Program-made: the position numbers and the translations under genes | The notes under the pieces: generated by a model | Seen by the model: only the letters and a program-made list of their open reading frames with translations | The model's database searches: none | What the model was told of the DNA's origin: nothing | In this document: positions 12,065 to 24,330 of the stretch, in pieces | How positions within the stretch are numbered: the stretch's first letter is position 1 | Layout of the letters: the number at the start of each line of letters is the position of its first letter | Source: Cotesia glomerata | Lineage: Eukaryota; Arthropoda; Insecta; Hymenoptera; Braconidae | Assembly (NCBI RefSeq): GCF_020080835.1 | Contig: NC_058159.1 | Coordinates: forward strand, 1,364,001-1,428,000 | DNA: 64,000 nucleotides | Reading direction: 5' to 3'

Positions 12065-12914
12065 TATCTCTAGATACATAGTTAAGAAATTACTTTGTAT
12101 CTTGTGAACTATTGACATTTTTAAAGATATAAGCTCATCCCGATCTTACACTCATCAAGACCTTTCATTTGAGTACCCACATCAATTTTTCATATATTTT
12201 ATATATTTATATATATAAATATATGAAAAATATATCAAAATGCATTTGGGTACTCAAATGAAAGCTCTTGATGAGTGTAACATCAGAATGAGCTTATATC
12301 TTTAAAAATATCAATAATTAAGAAATGACATTGTATCTTGTCAGCTGATGATATTTTTAAATATATAAGCTCATCTTGACATTACATTCATCGAGACCTT
12401 TCATTCGAGTACCCACATCAATTTTTCGTATATTTTATAGATTTATATATATGTATATATGAAAAATATATGAAAAATGCATGTGGGTACTCAAATGAAA
12501 GCTCTTGATGATTGTAACATCGGGATGAGCTTATATCTTTAAAATATATATTAAATAATTAAGAAATGACCTTGTATCTTGTGAACTATTGACATTTTTA
12601 AAGATATCAGCTCATACTGACATTACACTCATCGAGACCTTTTATTTAAGTACCCACATCAATTTTTCATATATTTTATATATTTATATATATTATATAT
12701 ATGTATATACGAAAAATATATCAAAAATGCATGTGGGTACTGAAATGAAAGCTCTTGATGAGTGTAACACCAGGATGAGCTTATATCTTTAAAAACGTCA
12801 ATAGTTAAAAAAGTACAGTGCAATTTATTAAAAGTCATATTTTAATAAAGCAAAATTTTATTTATATATTTTTCACAAGCCATGGCAGTCACATAGTGAT
12901 TGCAAGGTTGATAG
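12065..12914 (+). mobile_element. Helitron-like element, copy 3 (three palindromic cores)
   Basis: On the plus strand it ends with hairpin GCAGTCAC-ATA-GTGATTGC, AAGGTTG and ATAG (a one-base change from CTAG), followed by T. The interior holds three tandem palindromes, about 12119-12306, 12352-12546 and 12593-12796, each opening with AAGATATAAGCTCAT or a close variant. They are separated by spacers containing ..TTGTATCTTGTGAACTATTG... The 5' end is near the TATCTCTAGATACAT block. No transposase frame; the frame at 12589-12792 is repeat-derived. Confidence 0.7.
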
Positions 12915-13874
12915 TTTTAATTAATTAATTAAAACTGTATTTAGTATGCCAATATCTAAGTAATTAATAAATATTTTACACAATAAACTTCGCCAACATC
13001 ACTTGACAACACGATAATTACAAATAAAAGCGCCTTACAGTCTCAGTGACTACGTGACTATCAAAATATGGCTGCTCAGCGATACGATCACCCCTCGGAG
13101 TACTTTGAAAAAAAATTTGAGCAATCTTCTAGTCGTTTAAAAGTAATTAATATGCTCCACAGCACTGAAATAAATCAAATAATAAAATATTATATAATCG
13201 TCTTTTCATAAAAAAAATTACATTCAAACTTGAAATGATGAAAAAATGTCACTGCAACGGATTGAATAATATTTTTCACTCCTTAGCGGTGATAAAAACA
13301 AAGAATATGTTTTATTTTGATTTGATTCTTAGATATCTTAACTGAAAAAAAAATATTTATCATAATCAAACAAGTATTTAAATTTAAAATTCCCAATGCG
13401 ACTATAAATCAACAAGGGTATTTAAATTTGAACAATTGGAGGAGGAAAAGAAATACCCTGAGGAAAAGTTCGAGCGTACTGGAAGGAAAAAAGGAAAATA
13501 CCGAGGGTGAAAACTGTCTGAGTAAGGAAATGGATACGAAATTGTGAGCACGATTTCTGTTTGAGATTGCCCGACAAAACGGAACGAGGAACAAATCGTA
13601 TGCCGTGAGCACACGTGGCTATCATACAATCTTGAGTTACGATCACACATTAGTCCGGCTGCTCGTGTGTATACTGTATTATATTATATGTGTAGAAGAA
13701 ATAAGTGTGTAAGCAAGAAACCAGCGAATAACTTTATATATCCCTTCGCTGCTACATTATTTTCTATCCGCGAATAAATATCAAGCTTGTATAGAAAACC
13801 GGAAAACTACCGGTAGATATACTATTTTTTTTTTTTTCAAAATTTATTAGCATCAAATTATGGCGCTTTTAATG
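12915..13874. other. Single-copy region, no gene supported
   Basis: AT-rich to 13390, then a GC-richer patch at 13400-13780. Three overlapping minus-strand frames near 13402-13650 compete with each other and none has a recognisable domain. Confidence 0.4.
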
Positions 13875-14841
13875 TACAAGGAGAAAAAAATTTTGCTATA
13901 GGAACTCTATAGTAGTTAGTTAGTTGTAATAAGTTCCAGTAGGTTAACGTATTCTTATAGTAACAATACCGTTTGGCTCCTGCAACTCTACATCGTTGAG
14001 CTCTGAGAGCTAAACGTTATTTACCTCTCGCAACTCTACAGAATCGTTCTGAGACTATAACAAATTTTTCGAAGTCTGCTTAATAATTTTTTTTTACGAT
14101 TTAGCATTGATAATTTAATAAATACATGCGGCAGAATGAATTTATATTGCCAACAATAATTGTATATGACAAATAAAAATAGTATTATAATAGAAATAAA
14201 ATAATAATAGAACTTATATTACAAACAAAAATTATTTGTAAAATAAAAATATGGTCGTCACAAAATTATCTTATTTTCTTAATTATATCAATAAATATTG
14301 GACATAAAATCACTACCGTATATGCACAAGAAAAGATAAATAAACGAAAGCAAATTTTATTTTGTGTTAAATGGGATTTTTTTAATGTATTCCGATAACT
14401 TATCACTTATCACAATATATTCAACTAATAAATTAAATTAACAGTCACTGCAAATGAACCTTGAAAAACCATAAATACAAAACTGTTCTAACGAAATTCA
14501 ATTTGACAAAAAAAAAAACCTATTTCCTTAAATAAATAAATTGGGAACTTAATTTTCCTCATATATTTTTAATAATATAGATTAGTAATAAAATAATTCT
14601 GTTTGGCATTTTAGAAGGTTATGAAATATGTCAGCGCAATCCACTACTGCGCAACGTAGAGCGCTCTCAACTCTACCGTTTGGCTCTGAGAACAATCCCG
14701 TAGAGCTCTGAGAGCTCAACAACATTGAGTTATTAGAACTAAATAACATTTTGTTACTGTAACTCTACAACGAACTGTAAACTGTGTATAGTTAGGGTAA
14801 CTCTACAGTTACGTTACCAGAACGAAATTTTTTTTTCCGTG
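13875..14841. mobile_element. CACGGAG-type DNA element, copy 1 (967 bp)
   Basis: Same length as, and nearly identical with, 61692-62658. The right end is GAAATTTTTTTTTCCGTG; the left end is slightly mutated (ACAAGGAGAAAAAAATTTTG). Inner blocks such as CCGTTTGGCTC and GAGCTCTGAGAGCT recur near both ends in a loose inverted arrangement, so the terminal inverted repeats are long but degenerate. There is no coding frame. The target duplication is unclear. Confidence 0.75.
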
Positions 14842-15540
14842 TAGCTGAGTTAAAAAATACATTTGTTATCTTTATTTTTTCTGACCTTAAATTAAACCAC
14901 AAACTTTCTGACCCTGTTCATCATAATTACCTTTCTTATTTATTATTTAGTTCAAGCTTTGTCACTCTTAGTTCCAAAAATAGAGTCGGTATGTTGTGAC
15001 CTAAGATCCTTAACGTCGAACCCTACTCTCAATTTGTGACACAATTCTCCCTTATTTAATAGAATCGAGAAAGATATCAAGCATCGAGTAAATAAAAAAT
15101 GCATTTCCGAGAAAACATGACGAAGTGCTGATTTAACGTTACTTACCATTTTTAAATTAAAGATTCAATTTTATAATAGTACTGTAAATAAAGGTTATAC
15201 AACCGTCTTATTAGGTGATCAGTTATCGAGTTTATTTTCAATTTTTATTACATAATAAAAAAATAATACGCAGAAATACTTTTGTTATGATGTTTTTTGA
15301 GGATCAACTATTAACAACTTTTGTGTATAGTGAATAATAAAACTTTTATATGTACACGCTAATTGGTTATTTATTTTTTATTATTTAAAATTTAGGAAGC
15401 AATAAAAAACATCGCTGTTTAATTGTGAAGTTAAAATAACAATTAAATGAAACACGGAAAATTCATTTTAATTATTACAGGTAAATTTACATTCGTTGTC
15501 CGAAAATTTTTTATAAATTTTTAGATACACTGAAATTGAA
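14842..15540. other. AT-rich spacer, no gene seen
   Basis: Frames at 14952-15149 and 15468-15662 (minus strand) have no domain. A block near 15250-15295 (AATACGCAGAAATACTTTTG) is a diverged relative of the direct repeat that follows. Confidence 0.4.
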
Positions 15541-15547
15541 CAGTACT

Positions 15548-15930
15548 TGGATTGAAGAGATCCAAGTACCCTCCTAGGGTAAAGAATGTCTATAAAAAAA
15601 TAATACGTAGAAATACTTTTGTTATACATCTTAAAATTAATTTTTAAATTAATTAACAACAATTTTTTTTATGATAAAAATTTTAAACATTTTCCAGAAT
15701 GTGTTGTTAAAATTATTTTCTCCATATATAACTTTTTGATCAAGAGTAGTTTTAAAAATCTCCGACAGAGGGCGCAATATTGTTAAATCTTCTCGTGAAC
15801 AGAGAGCTAGATTTATCATATTAAAGAGATCCAAGTACCCTTCTAGGGTAAAGAATGTCTATAAAAAGATAATACGTAGAAATACTTTTGTTATCCATCT
15901 TAGAATTAATTTTTAAATTAATTAACAACA
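15548..15930. repeat. Direct repeat pair of about 108 bp
   Basis: 15550-15658 and 15825-15930 are near-identical in the same orientation, starting AGAGATCCAAGTACCCT and ending ..TTAATTAACAACA. The spacer carries a reversed copy of the terminal block seen at 1195 and 39121 (about 15735-15815). Confidence 0.7.
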
Positions 15931-15944
15931 TTTTTGAGGAAATT

Positions 15945-17685
15945 TCCGAAAAATTTACTCATTTAATAATTATTAACATTTAATTGACTAATAAAAAATA
16001 TAGCACTCTGAATTACCGGTATACACTTGACAACACCGCAAGAGTTCCCTAACCTTAAAATTTATTTATGTTTACTGTCTAACTAAAATTACTAAGATCT
16101 TGTAGCATTTAAAAAACCGCAGTTACTTATGCGCCGGGTAACTGCGCAAGCGGTGTTGCCAAGTCAAATACAAGACTTTAAAGAACGCAAGTTTCGAGTG
16201 ATTTTTCATAGAAAATATAAAATATCTCCGTAATACGTTCGGAAAGCTACTTTTTTTATTGTTTTCATCGAAAGCTTATTATTGTTTCAATCAAATTCAG
16301 TGAAAATAAAATTTTTTTTAAATCGTTAATTGCATTAAATTCTTAACCAAATACACGGTTAGTGGAATCTCTATTTATCTACATGTAAAAATTACAATTT
16401 TCAAACCTAATTATTTGATTAAATACCCCGGGAACCTACTGTTTTTTAATTTTTTTATTAATTATTAGGCTATGTAGATTGAATTTACAAATTTTCAGGA
16501 AGTTTTAAAAATTTGACTACTTTGCGTGGATCTCCTTAAGAGATAAAAATTTATATTGCGTAATTTTTTCAGGCGAAAAATGTCTCTTGAATAGAATTTT
16601 TTTTTAGCGCAGTGATTTAGTTAATGAAAGAAAAATAAATTTTTTTTCATCGTATGCTTTGTACTAAAAATTACCTTGCGAACTTTCCAGCCGTAGGTCA
16701 TTAATTTAGAAACAACAACGAAATTTTTTTGGCTGAACTCAGCGGGTTTTTATTTAAATTTAGATTCAATATATAAAGTTTTATGAATGATTTATCCGCG
16801 AGCGGTAATTGGATATATTTTTCAATTTTGGCTGCCGCGAATAGATTAAATAAATCTAAATAAATGGAAAAAGTAAAGTTAAGTTGTTGATAGTGATTGA
16901 TAGTCTTCTTGTTGTCTCTTTCAAGATAGTATTATACAACGACAGCACAGAAATAAGGCTATAAAAGATGAAAAGTAAATAAAAGTATTTTCCTTGTTCT
17001 GGCTATGTGCCTTTTTTCCAAAGCATATACATCACAAATAAAAAAAAATAGTAATGGTAGATATAGACCCTTATAGTTTGATATAATATGAATATCTATA
17101 TTTATAGACGGATAATAAAAAGTTGCCCTGAAATCTTGGATTTGTTTTATCAGTTCCATGCCTATCATCCATCGTTCCTCCAATTCGCCCATTTTCTTCC
17201 TATATATAGCTTAACTTTATCACGCGCAAAAGCGAAAAACTTATTAAAAGTTATTGAACTATTTTGCTGCGTAACTCAAATCATTTGAAGATCATTCGAG
17301 AAAATAAACTTTTTCTATGAACTTTCTTGCTATTTTTATAGCGCTTTTCTCATTCTTACTTTTATTATACTTACTTACATATATATATTTTATATTTTTA
17401 TTACAACTTATATGACCCGCAAATACAAGACATTTTCTTCATCTGCACTCGGGAAATAACTGAGCTAACCGGTATTCATTTTATTTCTACCTCGAAATAT
17501 GGTTATACCGCTTATATACATGTATATATTTATGTATGAGTGATGTCTGCTTGAGTTGCACTGAGAAATTCTCAGCAAAGCAACATACAAGCTCTCATCA
17601 TGAAACATGCTGGAAACAAGAAAAATAAAACGAAAATGTATGTGCAAATAACATAAATATGAATATATATTACCTCGACTCTGCA
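15945..17685. other. Single-copy region, no gene supported
   Basis: AT-rich with mixed patches. A 15-bp inverted pair with one mismatch (16025-16039 and 16150-16164, GCGGTGTTG core) is present. Frames 16959-17192 and 17088-17288 oppose each other across the same DNA and neither has a recognisable domain. Confidence 0.35.
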
Positions 17686-18590
17686 AGCAAATTTTATATA
17701 TTCTCAAGATTTTACAGATTTTACTCTATTATTTCATGGTGTAATTATAAATATTCATTTTTATTGTTAGAAATTTTTTTATTTTATTTTACTAACAATT
17801 ATTGATTTTGGAAAAAATTTTTTGTCTTTAAAATTTAATGGACTAATTTTGAACTTTAAGAGAAGTTTTTAAAAATTATCAAATCAAAACAATTTAAAAA
17901 ATGATCAAATTTTGTTCGGAATTTATTTTTTTTAATCATTATTTAAGCACAAAATTTTATTCTCAATTTTTTATTCAAAAAATTTCAAACTAGTCCAGAT
18001 TTTACTCTATTATTTCATGGTGCAATTATAAATATTCATTTTTATTGTTAGAAATTTTTCAACAATTCTTTTTAGATTTTATTTTGATAACAATTATTGA
18101 TTTTGGAGGAAAATTTAATATCTTTAAAATTTAATGGACTAATTTTGAACTTTAAAAGAAGTTTTTAAAAATTATCAAATCAAAACAATTTAAAAAATGA
18201 TCAAATTTTGTTCGGAATTTATTTTTTTTAATCATTATTTAAGCACAAAATTTTATCCTCAATTTTTTATTCAAAAAATTTTAAACTATTCCACAAGTAA
18301 ATTTTATATATTCTCAAGATTTTCCAAATTTTACTCTATTATTTCATGGTGAAATTATAAATATTCATTTTTATTGTTAGAAATTTTCAAACAATTCTTT
18401 TTAAATTTTATTTTAATAAAAATTATTGACTTTGGAGAAAAATTTTTTGTCTTCAAAATTTAATAGACTAATTTTGAACTTTAAAAGAAGTTTTTAAAAA
18501 TTATCAAATCAAAACAATTTAAAAAAATTATCAAATTTTGTTCGGAATTAAGCGCAAAATTTTATCTCCAAAAAATTTCAAATTAGTTCT
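17686..18590. repeat. Tandem triplication, about 300-bp unit
   Basis: Three head-to-tail copies start near 17686, 17997 and 18291. Each contains TTTTACTCTATTATTTCATGG and then TTAATGGACTAATTTTGAAC or a close variant. Units 1 and 3 keep a TTTTATATATTCTCAAG prefix that unit 2 lacks. The third unit is shortened. No coding potential. Confidence 0.8.
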
Positions 18591-19544
18591 AAAATTTACT
18601 GTTATTAAAATTGTTATTCTTTTAATAAAATCCTCCAATAAAAAAAATTATCCGAACTCTACTTCCAATTCGATTATTCCATTGCCGAGCTCAAAAATTT
18701 CCCATCCTTCCATTTCTAAAAAATAGTCTCAGTCATAAAAAAAAAAAATATACGTTTCGGCAATACTTTAACGACTGGGCTTATAACTCAACACGATTTT
18801 TTATATCACCAGATACATTTTTAAAGCTAATAAATAGTGTATTTTATTTTCGATTCACAACAATCGCAATCGAATCGAACAGAGCACATTCTCGTTAAAT
18901 CTAAAAGCGAGCATAAACCATCTGTTAAATGATCGCTAAGGTTATGGTGTTATAAAAGATGCAAACGTACAAACTGCCCATAAACTTTAACTTTTTTTCT
19001 CGCTGGCGAGTGTTCTATAAAAAAAATGGAAGAAATATCGGGCAATGCTTAACATTTAATTGAGATCATCTCCATACATTTATTTCCCTTAAAGGCTATT
19101 TATTTAGCATAAAAATGTCGTTACTTGAAAAACAAAACAAAACCCTTTTTATTTATCTATCTTAATGTTTACTCTCTCTACTCCAGAGAGTACCATGAGG
19201 TCTTTTTTTTAACTTATAATTTAAAAAAAGTTTACTTTGTCATTGTTGATTCGTTTTATTCCTGGTCCATTGTATGGTCACAAGTATTGCAATAAAAAAT
19301 GAAAGAGACCAAGAAAAAGACAAGTGCTGTCAAGAGCACACATAAACTTTAAGAACTACACATAATAGCTGAATTGTACTCGGTACAATATTCAGTATAT
19401 TCCTCTGTATACAGTAAAGAAAATAACTTGGTACAAGCAAATATTTTTCTTCAAAATTTTAGTATTCTTTCGAATTATTTACATCTTTTAATTAAAGAAA
19501 TCATTACACTTTAATGAATAAATTGTAACTCTTGAGTCAAGATA
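18591..19544. other. Single-copy region, no gene supported
   Basis: AT-rich, somewhat more mixed at 18760-19420. No frame with a recognisable domain. Confidence 0.35.
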
Positions 19545-20591
19545 CACTGATAGAAGGATTTAGTACACTGATAAAAAAATTGACTTGACTCAAGAGTCAA
19601 ACTCTTGAACCAAGAATTCCATTTTGAAGAAAATGATTTTCTTGAGTCAAGAGAATAAATTCTTGACTCAAGAAAATTTTCTTAGACCAAGAATAATTTC
19701 TTAGCTCAAGAATTTATTCTCTTGACTCAAGAAAATCATTTTCTTCAAAATGGTATTCTTGGTTCAAGAGTTTGGGTCTTGAGTCAAGTCAATTTTTTTA
19801 TCAGTGTACGGAGTACTAAACTGATTTAGTAACAAAATTTTTATTAATTTATTTGGGAGAAACAAATATTTTGTACCCACCAATATTATTTGTTACAGTT
19901 TAATAAATGATTTCTTTATATGAACAAAGCCTTATCACATGGAAATAAATATTTATTTCCACCAAATAATATTTAGTAACAGGTACTAAATATTTCTCTG
20001 ATAAGTATTGTCGGTAGATGGCAATGCTTTAATTTCAATGTTTATGTGATACATAACCTATTCACTGACTTAGATTATTTTATCCAGCTCGATTTTGGGA
20101 GATTTATCAAACTTTTGAAAACACACATACTCCCAATGAATGGCTTCTATTTATGTCTTTTCTCAGTGGAGTTTAGTTTACATTTTTCAATTAGTCTATT
20201 ATTGATATGTTAAAAACTTGTTTAATTTTTAATTTTATAAATGTCTCAAACAAAAAAATATAATTTAATGAGATTCTTTTCTTAATAATACCTTATATTT
20301 TTACTTAAAATTATTTATTTGAATTATTTTGATTTATTTTAAGTTAAAAAGTTAGGTTACACGCTAAAATTAGTTAAAAAATTAATTTCTTTAATACCAA
20401 TAAACGATTTATTGAGTACCAATAAATCATTTGTTAAATACTACTAAACATTTATTTGGTAGAACTAAATAGGCTTTAATAAATGATTTGGTACCTAATT
20501 ACTAAATAGTTGGTAATGAAAGGTTTATTACTAAATCATTTAGTATCTGTTACTAAATCTTATTAAATAGAACTAAATTCTTCTATCAGTG
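19545..20591. mobile_element. CACTGATAG-type DNA element, copy 2 (carrying a nested MITE)
   Basis: Begins CACTGATAGAAGGATTTAG and ends TTCTATCAGTG, giving short imperfect inverted termini. A 241-bp MITE sits at 19566-19806. Without it and its 2-bp duplication the element is 804 bp and matches 8907-9709. The 5' flank is TA; the 3' flank is TT because a partial second copy is fused there. No coding frame. Confidence 0.8.
19566..19806. mobile_element. Nested palindromic MITE with TA target duplication
   Basis: 241 bp, CACTGATAAAAAAATTGACT at the left and its complement at the right, flanked by TA on both sides (19564-19565 and 19807-19808). Almost the entire element is one inverted repeat with the block TTCTTGACTCAAGAA in both orientations. 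TA duplication plus CACTG ends point to the Tc1/mariner superfamily. It interrupts the host element after ATTTAG; the homologous site at about 8924 lacks it. Confidence 0.85.
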
Positions 20592-21119
20592 TTTACATTT
20601 TTGAATTTGTCTATTATTGATATGTTAAAAACTTGTTTAATTTTAAATTTTATAAATGTCTCAAACAAAAAAATATAATTTAATGAGATTCTTTTCTTCA
20701 TAATACCTCATATTTTTACTTAAAATTATTTATTTGAATTATTCTGATTTATTTTAAGTTAAAAAGTTAGGTTACACGCTAAAATTAGTTAAAAAATTAA
20801 TTTCTTTGATACCAACAAACGATTTATTGAGTAGCAATAAATCATTTGTTAAATACTACTAAATATTTATTTGGTGTAACTGAATGGGCTTTAACCCTTC
20901 GTCACTCGCGCCATGAGCAGATCGCCGCCTAACAACTATTCAACCTATAGAGACTCACTATAGTGCGAGCGAGAAACTAAAAAAGACGCGAGTGACGAAG
21001 GGTTAATAAATAATTTAGTACCTAATTACTAAATATTTGGCAATTAAAGGTTTGTTAATAAATCATTTAGTATCTGTTACTAAATCTTATTAAATAAAAC
21101 TAAATCCTTCTATTAGTAT
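20592..21119. mobile_element. Partial CACTGATAG-type element, fused to copy 2
   Basis: Directly after CAGTG of copy 2, the sequence re-enters the family at TTTACATTTTT and runs to a degraded right end (CTTCTATTAGTA). The 5' half is missing. The junction sits where the full element reads CTCAGTGGAGTTTAGTTTACA, so CAGTG microhomology may explain the fusion. It carries a 108-bp TTAA-flanked insertion. Confidence 0.75.
20895..21002. mobile_element. piggyBac-type MITE, 108 bp, TTAA-flanked
   Basis: Ends CCCTTCGTCACTCGCG and CGCGAGTGACGAAGGG form perfect 16-bp inverted repeats. TTAA lies on each side (20891-20894 and 21003-21006). The sister copies show the uninterrupted site GGCTTTAATAAATGATTT (about 20474) and GGCTTTAATGAATG (about 9592), which proves a clean insertion. 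TTAA duplication and CCC-starting ends are hallmarks of piggyBac. Far too short to encode a transposase. Confidence 0.9.
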
Positions 21120-23606
21120 AGAAAAAATCTCCATTCAAAAATTGTCTTAGAGACGGAAAATTGCGTTGAATGCCCTCACGCATATCAAAATTTTCTTTTC
21201 TGTGTACTTGGATACAGACATTGTACTTTATTGGACCTACATGTTATTGTTCAGAGTTTAGAAGAAATTATTATGCGAAAAGGTAGAATAAGAAGGAAAA
21301 CAGAAGCTTCGATTCTTGAAAAGATCGATAATACGCACTGAATATCCCACACTGACAATATAAAACACGACAATACAACCTGCAACCGACAGAACTTTCT
21401 CTTTATACTACATACTGTACTGATTACGTAATGGCTTAACATACATGCTGGTGAAGTAAAGTAAAAGCCGGAGCAAAAGCTAAAGCAAAAGCAAACCCTC
21501 GACATTCGAGGGTCACATTAACCCATTGCTCTATGTTACTTCGTGTCATGTGACTCATGACTTATGACCTTTTTTTATTTTCTCTTGCAGAAATTCGCGG
21601 TCTCAATTAACGCTTTAGATCTGTTTTTTATCCTTTGTGAAATTGTAGTGTATGGAAAAAATTTTTGCACTTATGTGTGGAGAAAATTTAGTTCGCTTGC
21701 TTTGAAAAACTTCTTTTTTAAATAATGTTTTTTTATATAAAATTTATTACAATTTTTTTACGAAATTTTCAACTTCAAATATTATTAAAATATTATTATT
21801 TTAAATAAATAGTTAAAAAAATTGATGAACTATTTAATTATACATATGAATTTTTTACTTCAATAGGATTAGAAAAAAAAGTTTATTAATTAGCAAAAAA
21901 AAGCGGATAATAATTTGTTGAACGTCCAGAAATTTAAAAGAATAAATGTATAGACTCGAAAAAAAATTTTCTTATCGTAGGATGTAATTTACGTAAAAAA
22001 AGTGTAGGTGGGATTTGCCTCTCGAGAAAAAGAAAATCCCACGTTACTTTATGTAGCTATCCAATTACTTGAAAAGTACCGTAGGGGAGGATCGAAAATA
22101 AAATAAAAGTGAGCAAAGAGGAAAAAAACGCAAACGAGCCACGTGCTGATAAGTACAAGACTTTTCTGGGCCATAAAATAAATTTAAACTAATAACCATT
22201 GATTCGCTGTAATTTACTCTGTATTTAGAGTTTAGAGCTTAAATCGTCGTAATTAAAAATAATTATTCTATTTGAAATCAACTGGTTATTTTAATCGCTG
22301 CTAGTCTTTATTTAACTTGGTTCATTTTTTGACTGAGTATAAAATATGGGGTAGAGTTTATCATACTAGCAAAAATATGACCCGAAATATTATTATATGT
22401 TGTCTGTAGTGCGTTGTTTAGAGATCAATAGATGAGTGCTTTGTACTGCTGAGTCCCTGGTGGATGGTCGAGCTATCTCTTCAAGGACGAGCTTTTATAG
22501 GGTCGTGTGTTATACGCGCTTTGTCCGAACTGTGCCCAATATCGCTCCAAGGACGAAAATTGGGGAAAGTTACTTCTATTCTGACTGGATTTGCCAATCT
22601 TTGGGTAACTCCCGAGAGTAAACTTATGTATGGTACTGTTATGCCAGATAGTGAGGTCTTGTATGTATATAAATATACATTCTAGTAATCGTAATTGTTC
22701 AGACGAATAACATAAATTATTATGATTAAGTTATTAGTATTGCAAAAGTTTGAAATCAAAATTTCCTGCTGTATTAACGATAAAAAAAAATGTCCAAGAG
22801 CTTTTTTTGTAAAAAATAAAATTTCATCTTTATTTCTTTAATTATATATAATGGTCAAACGTAGATAGGAAATTTTTTCACGGGTTTAATTCGGTTATAA
22901 TAATTATATTTTTGTCTAATAAGCATGCTAACGTCCGTTAATTTAAACATCAGCCATAAGAGCGTTCGTGAAAACGTAAAAATAGTATACAAGATATGTT
23001 TAATTTAATTACAAGGTAATTTAAGATAAGCAGCAATGTTAAAACTTGCAATATAAATGAATAACTAGCAGGAATTTTCATAAACAGCTTGAAACCGCAA
23101 AATGAAACCTGAGAAATGTTGTGAAAGATTTAAAAAACAATTTGTGTTATTTCTGTATTAATTATTAATTACGAATTGAATTACGTTTCTCAATATAGGA
23201 CAGTATAAAACTAATTTTATCTGGAAAAAAAAAACGTTAGTTAAAAACTTTACCGCCGGATATTAAAAGATAAAATTTTTCAATATTTAATCATTTTTTC
23301 ACTCAATCGTTAATTCTCTCCCTTTATTAATTCACCTGTCACCTAAAACTTTTCAGATAAAATAAAATCCCTCGGAAAATTCAATTTTTTCAATCGGTTT
23401 TCACTAAAAATAATAAAAATTAATCTGCACTAAACTAAAAAGTAAAAATCAATTTTTATACCGACGCAATCCGATGTACAATATATCATATTACTAATTC
23501 TCATATCTCAATTTACAAATTGTTTCCGTGCATAGAAAATTGGATTGCACTAATTGCGGGGAGAAATATTTATCCTCCAGGCGGGCATAATAATACTGCA
23601 CTATTT
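21120..23606. other. Single-copy region, no gene supported
   Basis: Alternates between AT-rich and mixed DNA. The patch at 22200-22690 holds two overlapping frames (22436-22621 and 22464-22685) in different phases with no recognisable domain. No repeated element was identified. Confidence 0.35.
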
Positions 23607-23645
23607 CTATTACTATTACTATTACTATTACTATTACTATTATAA
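23607..23645. repeat. (CTATTA)n microsatellite
   Basis: About six tandem copies of a 6-bp unit. Confidence 0.85.
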
Positions 23646-24142
23646 ATACACACTGGTCATAGGTATGTTGAGGAATAATAGTATCAAGCAATAGAACTTA
23701 TAGAATCGATACTTCTAATAGGGTCATACCGGTCATAGATGTGCCCCTATTGGATTCTGCACATTCTGATCACGAGTGAAACTAATAATACGTTTAGCTC
23801 TCACGGAAAAAATTTTATGATGGTACAACATTTACGACTCTAAACTATAGTTACATTTTTACCACAAAGAGGTTATTGCATTGTACAAAAAACATAATAC
23901 TATATCTAATATGTACAATTACTACTACAAGGTTTAACTTGTAATGCTAACAATTATGTATGTTTATCCTGTAAAATTAGTCATAATTTTATTCTGATCG
24001 GAAAACTAGAATAAATACATAGTATTTAAATTTCAGAAAACTTAAGTTTTGTCCCCAAAATATTTCATCATCACTCAAATAGAAAAAATCTTAATTTCAA
24101 ATAAAATACTTAATCTATCATAAAAAAATAATTATTTACATA
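23646..24142. other. AT-rich spacer, no gene seen
   Basis: No repeat copy or credible frame noted. Confidence 0.4.
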
Positions 24143-24330
24143 CTAGCAATCTTGCAGTCACTATGTGAACTATGAATAAATAAAATTTTGCTTTCTTAAA
24201 TGATGTTTATTAAATTGCACTGTACTTTTTTAACTATTGACGTTTTTAAAAATATAAGTTCATCCCGATGATACATTCATCAAGAGCTTTTATTTGAGTA
24301 CCCACATGCATTTTTATATATTTTTCATAT

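Noticed and set aside
16025..16164. Short inverted repeat with a GCGGTGTTG core
   Set aside because: Fifteen bases with one mismatch, no second copy, and no larger structure around it.
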